A DNA stretch of 64,000 nucleotides, from the NCBI GenBank assembly GCA_019119775.1, contig DWWL01000044.1:49912-113911 (forward strand). The letters run 5' to 3'. Origin of the DNA: Candidatus Lachnoclostridium pullistercoris. GTDB lineage: Bacteria > Bacillota > Clostridia > Lachnospirales > Lachnospiraceae. Under the pieces are notes generated by a model. The model searched no databases, was not told where the DNA came from, and saw only the letters and a program-made list of their open reading frames with translations. Both the position numbers and the translations under genes were made by a program. Below are positions 43,501 through 50,162 of the stretch, piece by piece (position 1 is the first letter of the stretch; each line of letters starts with the position of its first letter).

Positions 43501-46366
43501 CGTATGTTCCAGTTTCCATACTTCCTGAAGGATCCAGCACTACTACCATATCTACAATCGCATCTTTTGTGGTTGTGGTTGTTTCTATTCCTGTATCGCC
43601 AGTCACGGAAAGGGTAATATTATAAATTCCGTTCCCCCCATCTTCCCCCTCTCGTAAAATAGCTGTTTTTCCGACTGTAGGCTGCAGTTTTCCAAACCAG
43701 TTTTCACAAATAACCAAAAATCCTGTAGAGTCCTCCTCATCTGACGGCATTTGATAAACAGGTGAATAGTAATATTTTTTTGTCCCTTCAGTTCTGAATC
43801 CAGCTTCTGTGCTATCTACAGGGTTCCTGTTCACATTCCATTCTACTGTATTGGTACCTGGATTGATTTCTTCTATATAGAAGTAATTTTCCTGATCAAC
43901 CGCCTCCGGCACAGAAGTCATTCCCGCTCCCGTAATATGAACCTGTTGAATTTTTACTGATGAATCATCCCCGCCACTACTTCTATAGTTTAAAAGTTCA
44001 TCCTTATCATCGCTGGAAACAACATTAAAGGAATAGGTAGCACTCCTCTCGTTATCTGTTACTTTACTGCCATTTAACGATTTCGCCAGTGTGATTCCTT
44101 TCTTCGGCACTGTCGGAAGATTAAACTTCAGCATACAGTTAGACGCTCCGGCACCACGCTCCAAATAATAAAATTCCAGTTTATAATTTGTCCCGCTTGT
44201 CAGGAACTCTTTTAGGCTTTCATCTGTATAGGTAGAGTAGGTACCATTTCCGTTTCCGGCTGTGTCACAGGTTTCACCATATATTACTGGATTTGCTTTG
44301 TATCCCCACCCATCATTGTAATATCTCTCTCTCTCTAACGCATTTTCATTTGAGTATGTAACTTCACCTGTCGCAAAGTTGATGGAACCGTCCATCGCGC
44401 CGTGTATTCCGCCCAAGTCTAGAACCAGCTTTGTTGTATTATTATCTGTATCTGTCAGATATACCCATACATCATCATCACCGCTGAAATTGAATGTCAT
44501 GGGATCGCCATTTATCTTTCCATCCGCCGGCCTGAAGAAATCAAATGCAACTGTCATTCCAAAATAACAGTTATCAGCTGTCCAGTACTGGTTTCCAGAA
44601 TCCCACCTTACATTTTCTTCATCTGTAAAGGGCCAAAATCCTGTTCTCTTTCTATCACCACTAACTGTATGGTCATCGCTGACTAACGCATTGTCATCCT
44701 CATCATACTTGGCATATTTATCATTGCTATTATATTCATAAGTCCAAGTTTCTTCGTTATATGTGAAAAAATTACTTACATCAACATTTTTCTCAAGACT
44801 TATGATGTTCTTCCGATTCCATCCACTTCCTTGTGTTACATCCTCATCAGTGAAAATATCTTTTAAAATATCTCCGCCCTTCTTATTCTGTTCAGCAACA
44901 ATTCCCTGACGAACGTTTGAGGGGCGGCCAGAACTTCCGGTATAGCTATTACAATTACCAGACTGATTTTGGCCAAATCTAAAATCATACCTTTTCTCAT
45001 TCAAATAGCTATTCAACTCATTCAGAGCACTTCCACTTGCTCCGCCGCTCGTCCCCGCATAATCATACAAATTCACCGTAAACGGTGACTCACCGTCATC
45101 TCCGTTTGCCAGCACATTTGCTGCCGTGGTCACGAAGAATGCTGCTGCCGTCAGCTTGCTGTCAGCGACGGTTTCCGCTTCGTCGTCCATGGACATGAGC
45201 GCAATGCCGTTTCCCTCGTTCACCATTTTTGCCATCCGTTTTGTGGCGGCGAAGCGGATCGCCATGGGCTCGTCCATACCTTCCTCCGCGTCTACCTTGT
45301 CGAAGGAGTTTTTCACCACCAGAAGGCTGGAGCTGATCTCGCCGGAGGACAGGCGGACATATCCATTCTCATCCACTGCCGTGTCGTAGGCGGTGAAATG
45401 ATTCATCTCCTCTTCCTCTGCTGCCTCTGTCTCAGTCTCCGGAGCTGTCTCAGCGGGAGCTTCTGCCTCCGGCCTGCTCTCCTGAGTTTCTTCTGTCTCA
45501 GGAACGCTCTCCTGGGAAGCCTCCGTCTCGGGCACTGTCTCCTGGGGGAGGGACGGTTCTTTCTCATCCTCTGTGTTCTCCTCCGCCGGTGCGGACGGAA
45601 CTTCTGCCTCATCTCTGCCGTTCTCTCCAAACTCTCCGCTCTCGCTGGCCGTGGCCTTCAGCTCTGCGCCGTAAGCTACCATCGTTCCCGTTAGGCGGTC
45701 AAACAGGCTTCTCTCCGCCGCTGCCACTGTCTCGGATCCAGTGGCCGTCGGGTCTTCCCCGCTCTCCGTCTCAAATGCCTCGCTCTCAGAGGGAGTCGCA
45801 GCGTCAGAGTCCGTAGCCTTGTCCAGATCTTCCGGGTTGTAATACTCTGCCAGCAGCCGGTCTTTGCTCTTCACCTCAATTACATCGGTGATCCGGTTGC
45901 CGAACAGAAGCTGATAGCCCTGATCCTCGCCGCCCTGATTTTCAACCATGAAGATCATGCTCTCATTGCCTGTCAGGCTGTACTCTCCGTCCTCCCCGTA
46001 GCCCTCGGACTCCGGAGCCAGGAAAATGCGCACGTCCGTATTGTCAGGCATATCGCTGCCGGTGACCAGGAGCTTTTCCGCGTCCTTCAGCTCAAAGACC
46101 GCACTGGAAAAACCGGTGATATCCGAGGAGCTGGCCACAACGGTGGGCGGCGTCACCATCTCGTCGTTCTTTACCGCCTGGTCCATAGCGTCCTTCAGTT
46201 TCACCGGATCAAACTCGATGATCTCTGCCACATTGCTGTCCTCAGGCGTCCCGTTCGTCTCCGCCGGAACAGCAGCGGCACTCCCTGCCGGCAGTGATCC
46301 CACTGTCATGCACACAGCGAGAAAAGCTGCCGCTTTCTGCTTCATTGATTTCTTCAACCTACTCAT
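40580..46366 (-). CDS. Giant multidomain adhesin: Fibro-Slime, vWA and isopeptide-type repeats
   Basis: A 1928-residue secreted protein; the ATG at 46366 follows AGAGGTGAGAAA and begins a signal peptide. Residues 30-425 are an N-terminal region with a Pro/Glu/Thr-rich spacer. A Fibro-Slime domain spans about 428-750 (FSGDDDVWVYL near 625, DLGGIHGAMDGS). A von Willebrand A domain with the MIDAS motif DPSGSMETG is near 938. Four Cna-B-like domains start near 1376, 1503, 1615 and 1768, each with an early Lys and a late YTN or FTN, as for isopeptide bonds. No LPXTG signal or C-terminal helix is present. Instead residues 1860-1885 (GYFSDVSTVVNT) resemble the mature N-terminus of subunit 1. Confidence 0.88.
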   Translation of the reverse strand: MSRLKKSMKQKAAAFLAVCMTVGSLPAGSAAAVPAETNGTPEDSNVAEIIEFDPVKLKDAMDQAVKNDEMVTPPTVVASSSDITGFSSAVFELKDAEKLLVTGSDMPDNTDVRIFLAPESEGYGEDGEYSLTGNESMIFMVENQGGEDQGYQLLFGNRITDVIEVKSKDRLLAEYYNPEDLDKATDSDAATPSESEAFETESGEDPTATGSETVAAAERSLFDRLTGTMVAYGAELKATASESGEFGENGRDEAEVPSAPAEENTEDEKEPSLPQETVPETEASQESVPETEETQESRPEAEAPAETAPETETEAAEEEEMNHFTAYDTAVDENGYVRLSSGEISSSLLVVKNSFDKVDAEEGMDEPMAIRFAATKRMAKMVNEGNGIALMSMDDEAETVADSKLTAAAFFVTTAANVLANGDDGESPFTVNLYDYAGTSGGASGSALNELNSYLNEKRYDFRFGQNQSGNCNSYTGSSGRPSNVRQGIVAEQNKKGGDILKDIFTDEDVTQGSGWNRKNIISLEKNVDVSNFFTYNEETWTYEYNSNDKYAKYDEDDNALVSDDHTVSGDRKRTGFWPFTDEENVRWDSGNQYWTADNCYFGMTVAFDFFRPADGKINGDPMTFNFSGDDDVWVYLTDTDNNTTKLVLDLGGIHGAMDGSINFATGEVTYSNENALERERYYNDGWGYKANPVIYGETCDTAGNGNGTYSTYTDESLKEFLTSGTNYKLEFYYLERGAGASNCMLKFNLPTVPKKGITLAKSLNGSKVTDNERSATYSFNVVSSDDKDELLNYRSSGGDDSSVKIQQVHITGAGMTSVPEAVDQENYFYIEEINPGTNTVEWNVNRNPVDSTEAGFRTEGTKKYYYSPVYQMPSDEEDSTGFLVICENWFGKLQPTVGKTAILREGEDGGNGIYNITLSVTGDTGIETTTTTKDAIVDMVVVLDPSGSMETGTYEEKDEWGQTHKVTYAKGAKEAILDLAESLAEKSNGQSRMKIVAFGGSSKTNDIRQYVPYYDENGSGQYYKIVTPEWITLGENALGQDGSLSEALNQIRFNLSTHSASGFLGAKDALADADEDHQKVVVYITDGDPNSFVKKVNVGEWWSDYYKTIYFGQPDDYILEYYDLNPDKIRDYGIEAARVTLSMLKDKYPDVPVYTISYGTYANSANSNDDWLKPKGSGKGQSWNGSDGITKYFAAKDADDLKEAFDEIQESTEVEVKVQNLVVTDELSEHAVIYNGVTKGNLTGPRLKLGDTELEVRNVNNVLQYYLSGNPDKVIAEFVQPTNGNNGTITWYVADQLGEENTETLSFPVKASGDYYEDASQYPDIPESGTGTHSTQNPSKGYYSNGKAELEYGPEGEREEMDFPKPVIRPVQQYAELNLSKEIEGDYAEGEDWSFDFYIGLDKPMKDAENLVINSNIPNQLEDYEYVYKVTLSRNDAERTFSVPIGAQCQVLESDEELAAHYKVTGTEFKVNNSAGEGVLTNVQEISSNGLDIRYTNTISQYSKITIHKDVVDNTHTMDPNTPFTFEVEMKGKDGWKIYGNNDNVQIKDGGFTEVWIDPDDARNEFRITETNTQRAWKTTYKIGKSGTETPDTSVVIDDLEKVQDIYFTNYYYDHSITVEKKVDGEELIQNAEYPFEVKFTVKDGEELLKKGVNATVVKADGTSLGKLPVSDENYRDNTLSFKLKAGEKLIISNLPQSVTGYEVKEKLKEFNEDIKDDSYEVDLKKITVNGYPQKDVGECTVTKDLAAGGDQNDEIVYTNQYKYLYGELTINKMISKEAPKEDTVFTFKVTDSNGKVFYATVKVDKGTHAGKTTLENIPAGTYTVEEIDSNARYELAETQNPQTVAVPAGNEGEVTFTNKKTTDGYFSDVSTVVNTVDKGKFTADPAPKPLPNSSPQLALQMNAGAFLLPGEIRMQPNDGDEMIQPA

Positions 46367-46526
46367 TTTCTCACCTCTGTTGGGATTTTTCCTCACATTC
46401 AACCGCATCCCGCTCTCCGTTTCTCCTGCGCACCCGGCTTCTGCCGGCGCTGCGGGGGGCGTTTTCCACAAATCTGCGGGGTTCGGAAAGCATCAGATAC
46501 CTCCCGTCTCCGTCATTTTGATGACA

Positions 46527-46589
46527 ATTATACCCCCTGTCCCATCACTAAAAGCGTTACAAGTCCGTAAAATGTGAACAAAATGTGAA
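46527..46589 (-). promoter_or_regulatory. Promoter of the fibre operon with 11-base-spaced direct repeats
   Basis: On the minus strand a perfect TATAAT (46527-46532) has only GCTTTT at the -35 position. Two exact copies of TTCACATTTT (46580-46589 and 46569-46578 on the minus strand) repeat every 11 bases just upstream. A weak -35 with helically phased direct repeats is the usual layout for OmpR/SARP-type activators. The transcript would start about 150 bases before the adhesin ATG. Confidence 0.65.
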
Positions 46590-46615
46590 ATGTTTTTGAT
46601 GAAATACAAGAAATG

Positions 46616-46683
46616 ATCCTGCGGCAGGCCGCGGAAGGGACATTTTCCTTTCCGCCGCAGCGCGGTTCCCGCAAAGCGTTTTT
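46616..46683 (-). repeat. Dispersed GC-rich intergenic repeat, copy C (5' portion)
   Basis: On the minus strand it begins AAAAACGCT and contains CTGCGGCGGAAAGGAAAATG, identical to copy A at 15943-15962, then diverges after GCCGCAGGAT. It lies between the regulator terminator and the fibre operon promoter. Confidence 0.7.
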
Positions 46684-46710
46684 GTTTTACAGAGAGCAAG
46701 TTTTCCGGCT

Positions 46711-46753
46711 AAAACAAAAATGCCAGTTCCGGAATCTCTCCGAAATCTGGCAT
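46711..46753 (-). terminator. Terminator of the BTAD regulator gene
   Basis: ATGCCAG and CTGGCAT form the base of an imperfect stem (46720-46753), followed on the minus strand by TTTTTGTTTT. It is 22 bases after the regulator stop codon, so the regulator and the fibre operon are separate transcripts. Confidence 0.85.
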
Positions 46754-46775
46754 CTGATCAAGATCATATGAAAAA

Positions 46776-47425
46776 TCATGGGTTCAGGGAAAACACCTGG
46801 AAACGGGCGCGCACCTTTTTATAGGTACATTCTTCGCGAAACCGTTTTAAAATCCTCTCCTCCACCACCCGGCTGCCGTCCTCCTCGGCGCCCATGAGCA
46901 GAATCAGGTAGGTAAACGCATTGTACTGGGTCATCATATCCCCCCTGCGGATGGTCCGGCGGATGCAGTTTCCCATGATCTGGGCAATCTTCCCGGTGCG
47001 GGCCTCGTCCGGGGACAGAGGGATATTTTTCAGGTCCTCCAGTATGATGACGGCCAGACAGGCCGGCTGGCCGTTCCGCTCCAAAATCCGGCGGATAAAG
47101 TGGAAATTGTCGATGAAACGGGGCAGCGGGCAGTCGTAAGGCCCATCCTCCTCCGGCTCCTCCAGCCGCCGTTTGATCCCCTCAAGGGATGAGCGCGACA
47201 GCTGATTCGTATTTTTCAGCTTCTCGAACCGCTCCTGCATGGCCGCGGACGGCTCCATTCCGATCTCCGCGAAATACATGGCGGTCGTTCTCTCATACAG
47301 CTGAAACGCCTCGGAAAACCGCCTTGTGGCCATGAGGCAGTCCATCATATAGAGCTGATATTCCTCAAAGGGATAGAGCGCGGCGGCAGATTTTGCCAGC
47401 TCGAATGCCGGTAAATACCCCCCCC
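46776..47425 (-). pseudogene. BTAD regulator, 3' part, out of frame after the G8 tract
   Basis: This part continues the BTAD helical-repeat domain (YLPAFELAKSAAALYPFEEYQLYMMDCLMATRRFSEAFQLYERTTAMY). It ends in a domain of about 120 residues with RGDMMTQYNAFTYLILLMG, a layout like a degenerate GGDEF fold without the signature. It is in a different frame from the N-terminal part. Adding one G to the run at 47418-47425 joins them into one product of about 395 residues. Codon use and conservation of the domain pattern indicate it is still under selection, so a reversible switch is likelier than decay. Confidence 0.75.
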
Positions 47426-47962
47426 TGTATAAAGAAGCTGATATTGATGGAGAAACAATTTCCGGTAGATCTTCCCCAGTTCGATCTGCCGGGTATTCAC
47501 CCACTCTTCTGAGGAAAATTCCGACAGAAATTCTCCGCCGTAGAGGGAAAACGCCTCCTCCCCCAGCTTCAGGCTCTTCTCCCGGTCTTCTTCCTCCTCC
47601 GCCCGGGCCGCCAGCTCCATAAATTCTGTCACATCCACAGAAACGGGGATGGCCGGATTCCAGCGGTAGTTTCCATTTTCCATCAGGATATAGTCTTCTC
47701 CCTCCGGCTGGGGCACCAGAGCCTTTTTCAGAGCCTGGCGCAGGCGGTACACGGTGATGCGCAGGTTGGCCCCCGTGTCAAATTCCGCGCCCTGGCGGTA
47801 AAACAGCTGGCGGATCAGCTCCCTTCTGGCAATCCCCTGACTCCCCTGAAGGACAAGAATCACAAACAGTTTCTCAATATTGTTTCCCGACTGCCGGCCG
47901 AGAGTCACCGGACGGCCGTCGAGAAACAGCTGAAAGCATCCCAGTGTCTTTACTTCCAACAT
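47345..47962 (-). CDS. BTAD/SARP-type transcriptional regulator, 5' part (frame broken at poly-G)
   Basis: The N-terminal product reads through a winged helix-turn-helix of OmpR/SARP type (residues 1-100, with ELIRQLFYR and NLRITVYRLRQALKK). The first half of the bacterial transcriptional activator domain follows, up to LHQYQLLYTGGG near residue 180. Beyond the eight-G run the frame gives unrelated residues and stops. As written the protein of 205 residues keeps DNA binding but loses most of the activator domain. It lies next upstream of the fibre operon and has its own promoter at 48008-48036. Confidence 0.8.
   Translation of the reverse strand: MLEVKTLGCFQLFLDGRPVTLGRQSGNNIEKLFVILVLQGSQGIARRELIRQLFYRQGAEFDTGANLRITVYRLRQALKKALVPQPEGEDYILMENGNYRWNPAIPVSVDVTEFMELAARAEEEEDREKSLKLGEEAFSLYGGEFLSEFSSEEWVNTRQIELGKIYRKLFLHQYQLLYTGGGIYRHSSWQNLPPRSIPLRNISSI
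47418..47425 (-). repeat. Homopolymer tract of eight G (contingency locus candidate)
   Basis: The coding strand reads ACAGGGGGGGGTATTTACC. With eight G the reading frame shifts; with nine G (or six) it is continuous across the BTAD domain. Runs of this length slip during replication in many bacteria. A sequencing or assembly miscount is the main alternative. Confidence 0.85.
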
Positions 47963-48007
47963 TCCATTTTCATCTCCTGCTCAGTTTTTTTGACACAATA
48001 TGAAGCC

Positions 48008-48036
48008 AGTATACCACAATCGGGGTATGGTTTCAA
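48008..48036 (-). promoter_or_regulatory. Promoter of the BTAD regulator
   Basis: TTGAAA (48031-48036) and TATACT (48008-48013) on the minus strand with a 17-base spacer. The spacer and -10 hold the inverted repeat ATACC-N7-GGTAT, a possible operator. Confidence 0.75.
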
Positions 48037-48090
48037 TAAAGCGGACTAACAAGAGAGCCCCTGAAATTTCAGAAATATCCCCATTTTTTC

Positions 48091-48119
48091 TTGCATATTG
48101 TCCTTCCATATATTATGAT
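48091..48119 (+). promoter_or_regulatory. Promoter of the Rpn gene
   Basis: TTGCAT (48091-48096) and TATGAT (48114-48119) with a 17-base spacer on the plus strand. The leader to the start codon is about 160 bases and shows no further clear feature. Confidence 0.6.
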
Positions 48120-48283
48120 AAGTTCATCTGACAACTCTGTTTTCAGCCATTCTGAGCACGAGGGCGCCGGTCCATCTAAGGGGCCCGATGACAATTCTTT
48201 TAATTCTTTTATTTCCAGAATCATTCCCGGCAGAGATTTACAGAGGAAAAAAAATGCTGTATGATAAAAAGGAGAACACGCAT

Positions 48284-49282
48284 ATGGGAAAAAAATCAGC
48301 GAGAAGAAACTATAAAGACAGCCTCTTTCGGATGATATTCCGAGAAAAGAAGGAACTTCTGAGCCTCTATAATGCCATCAACGGCACAGCGTATGAGGAT
48401 CCGGAAGAACTGGTGGTCACGACCATCGAAGATGTTCTGTACATGGGATGCAAAAACGACATCTCCTTCCTGATCAAGAACGTGATGAATTTGTACGAGC
48501 ATCAGAGCAGCGTCAATCCCAACATGCCGCTGCGGGGACTGATCTATGTCAGTATGCTGTACCAGGGGTACATCGAGCAGAATAACCTGGATATCTATTC
48601 CAGCGCGCTGTTAAAAATTCCTGCCCCCAGGTACCTGGTATTTTACAACGGCACAAAAGAAGAGCCGGACCGGCTGGAGCTGCGCCTTTCAGACTCCTTT
48701 ATCAAGAAGGAGAATCCGCCGGCTCTGGAGTGCCGGGCCGTGATGCTGAACATCAACTATGGGCATAATCAGGAACTGATGAAAGCCTGCCGGAAACTTT
48801 ATGAATATTCCGTATTCGTGGAGGCGATCCGCAGGCGCTTAAGCACCGGCCTGAAGCTCAGAGCTGCTATGGATCTGGCCATCGAAGACTGCATTCATTC
48901 AGATATACTGAAAGAATTTTTGCTCAAGCACAGAGGGGAGGTGAGACAGATGATCCTTACCGAGTACAATCAGGAGAGACATGAGAAGACGCTGCTCGAG
49001 GAGGGAAGACAGCAGGGGCGGGCGGAAGCTGCCCAGCTTCTCCAGAAAGAACGGGAAGAAAACGCCCAGCTTCTCCAGAAGGAGCGGGAACAGCACCTTC
49101 AATCTGTCCGCCGGCTGCTGCTCCAGATCCTCAAGTTAAAAGGGCTGGAGACGGAGCCGGTCACGCGGCGTATTCTGGCGGAAGAAGATCTGGAGCGTCT
49201 GCAGCTGTGGACTTCCTTCGCCGCGGACATTGATTCAGCCGAAGAACTGGAGAAAAAGATTCTGGATGAGAACTCTTTCTGA
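48284..49282 (+). CDS. Rpn family PD-(D/E)XK nuclease
   Basis: A 332-residue protein of the recombination-promoting nuclease group. The ATG at 48284 has AAAGGAGA upstream; one at 48254 is an alternative. The N-terminal YKDSLFRMIFREKKELLSLYNAINGT and the nuclease residues NDISFL (Asp) and EHQSS (Glu-x-Gln) fit the PD-(D/E)XK core. The C-terminal third is a charged coiled coil with a tandem AQLLQKEREEN/AQLLQKEREQH repeat. A strong internal start lies at 48950. Known Rpn genes act in phage defence as genes within genes; that this one does so is inference. Confidence 0.85.
   Translation: MGKKSARRNYKDSLFRMIFREKKELLSLYNAINGTAYEDPEELVVTTIEDVLYMGCKNDISFLIKNVMNLYEHQSSVNPNMPLRGLIYVSMLYQGYIEQNNLDIYSSALLKIPAPRYLVFYNGTKEEPDRLELRLSDSFIKKENPPALECRAVMLNINYGHNQELMKACRKLYEYSVFVEAIRRRLSTGLKLRAAMDLAIEDCIHSDILKEFLLKHRGEVRQMILTEYNQERHEKTLLEEGRQQGRAEAAQLLQKEREENAQLLQKEREQHLQSVRRLLLQILKLKGLETEPVTRRILAEEDLERLQLWTSFAADIDSAEELEKKILDENSF
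48950..49282 (+). CDS. Candidate internal start product of the Rpn gene (RpnS-like)
   Basis: An in-frame ATG at 48950 is preceded by GGGGAGGTGAGACAG, a ribosome binding site stronger than that of the full gene. The product would be 110 residues, comprising only the C-terminal coiled-coil region. In studied Rpn systems the separately made C-terminal domain blocks the toxic full-length nuclease through a helix with variable repeats. Here the helix holds an 11-residue repeat. Expression is not proven by sequence alone. Confidence 0.6.
   Translation: MILTEYNQERHEKTLLEEGRQQGRAEAAQLLQKEREENAQLLQKEREQHLQSVRRLLLQILKLKGLETEPVTRRILAEEDLERLQLWTSFAADIDSAEELEKKILDENSF
49030..49095 (+). repeat. Two tandem 33-base coding repeats in the Rpn tail
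   Basis: GCCCAGCTTCTCCAGAA begins both units, 33 bases apart, encoding AQLLQKEREEN and AQLLQKEREQH. Copy-number change would keep the frame and lengthen the coiled coil by three helical turns per unit. Confidence 0.8.
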
Positions 49283-49306
49283 ACCGTTTTTCCCGCCAAA
49301 TGACAG

Positions 49307-49344
49307 CAGGCAGAGCTTCTGGATTATTTCAGAAGCTCTGCCTG
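49307..49344. terminator. Bidirectional terminator between rpn and yebC
   Basis: CAGGCAGAGCTTCTG (49307-49321) and CAGAAGCTCTGCCTG (49330-49344) pair perfectly over 15 bases with an 8-base loop. T runs are short on both sides. It separates convergent genes. Confidence 0.7.
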
Positions 49345-49370
49345 TTTGAAATTGAAGCTGAATTCCTTTT

Positions 49371-50099
49371 TTATTCATCCCAGTTGTGGTACGTAGCCTG
49401 CACGTCGTCGTCCTCGTCCAGAAGATCCAGGATGCGGTTGATCTTCTTGATGTCCTCCTCGTCGGTGAGCTCCACCCAGGTCTGGGGGATCATGGTCACA
49501 TCCGCGGAGGCCATGGGAACGCCGGCCTTCTCCAGGGCCTCGCGCACCTGGCTGAAGCTGTCCGGATCGGTGAGGACCTCAAAGCTGTCCTCTTCCTCAG
49601 AAAAGTCCTCGGCGCCTGCGTCCAGAGCCAGCATCATCAGCTCGTCGCCGTCCATCTCGCACTCTTCCTTGTCGATGATGATCTGGCCTTTTTTGTCAAA
49701 CATATAGGATACGCAGCCGGTGGTGCCCACGTTTCCGCCGCCCTTGGTGAAAGCGTTTCTCACGTTGGCAGCCGTCCGGTTCTTGTTGTCCGTCAGGGTG
49801 TCCACGATGATGGCCACGCCGCTGGGGCCGTATCCCTCGTAAGTGATGTTCTCGTAGTTTACGGAACCAGCGTCGCCGGCTGCCTTCTTGATGCCCCGGT
49901 CAATGGTGTCGTTGGGCATGTTGTTGGCCTTTGCCTTGGCGATCACGTCGCGGAGCTTGCTGTTGTTGGCCGGATCCGGTCCGCCCTCTTTGACGGCCAC
50001 GGCAATCTCTCTTCCGATCACGGTGAAGATCTTGCCCTTGGCAGCGTCATTTCTTTCCTTCTTATGTTTGATATTCGCAAATTTGGAATGTCCTGACAT
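49371..50099 (-). CDS. yebC: YebC/PmpR family protein
   Basis: A 242-residue member of the YebC family, for which both transcriptional regulation and, more recently, relief of ribosome stalling have been reported. The highly conserved N-terminus [30 protein letters not shown] and the three-domain length are intact, as is the acidic C-terminus ([18 protein letters not shown]). It follows the CNNM/CorC gene by 63 bases and ends at a strong hairpin. Confidence 0.95.
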   Translation of the reverse strand: MSGHSKFANIKHKKERNDAAKGKIFTVIGREIAVAVKEGGPDPANNSKLRDVIAKAKANNMPNDTIDRGIKKAAGDAGSVNYENITYEGYGPSGVAIIVDTLTDNKNRTAANVRNAFTKGGGNVGTTGCVSYMFDKKGQIIIDKEECEMDGDELMMLALDAGAEDFSEEEDSFEVLTDPDSFSQVREALEKAGVPMASADVTMIPQTWVELTDEEDIKKINRILDLLDEDDDVQATYHNWDE

Positions 50100-50162
50100 G
50101 TTATCTCTCCTCTGTGTTCTTCTTTTCTCTGTTTCTTCTCCCTGGGGGAGAAAGCATCTTTT

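Noticed and set aside
47418..47425. Treating the broken BTAD gene as two independent genes
   Set aside because: Both halves together make one normal BTAD protein, and the downstream frame has no ribosome binding site of its own near the break.
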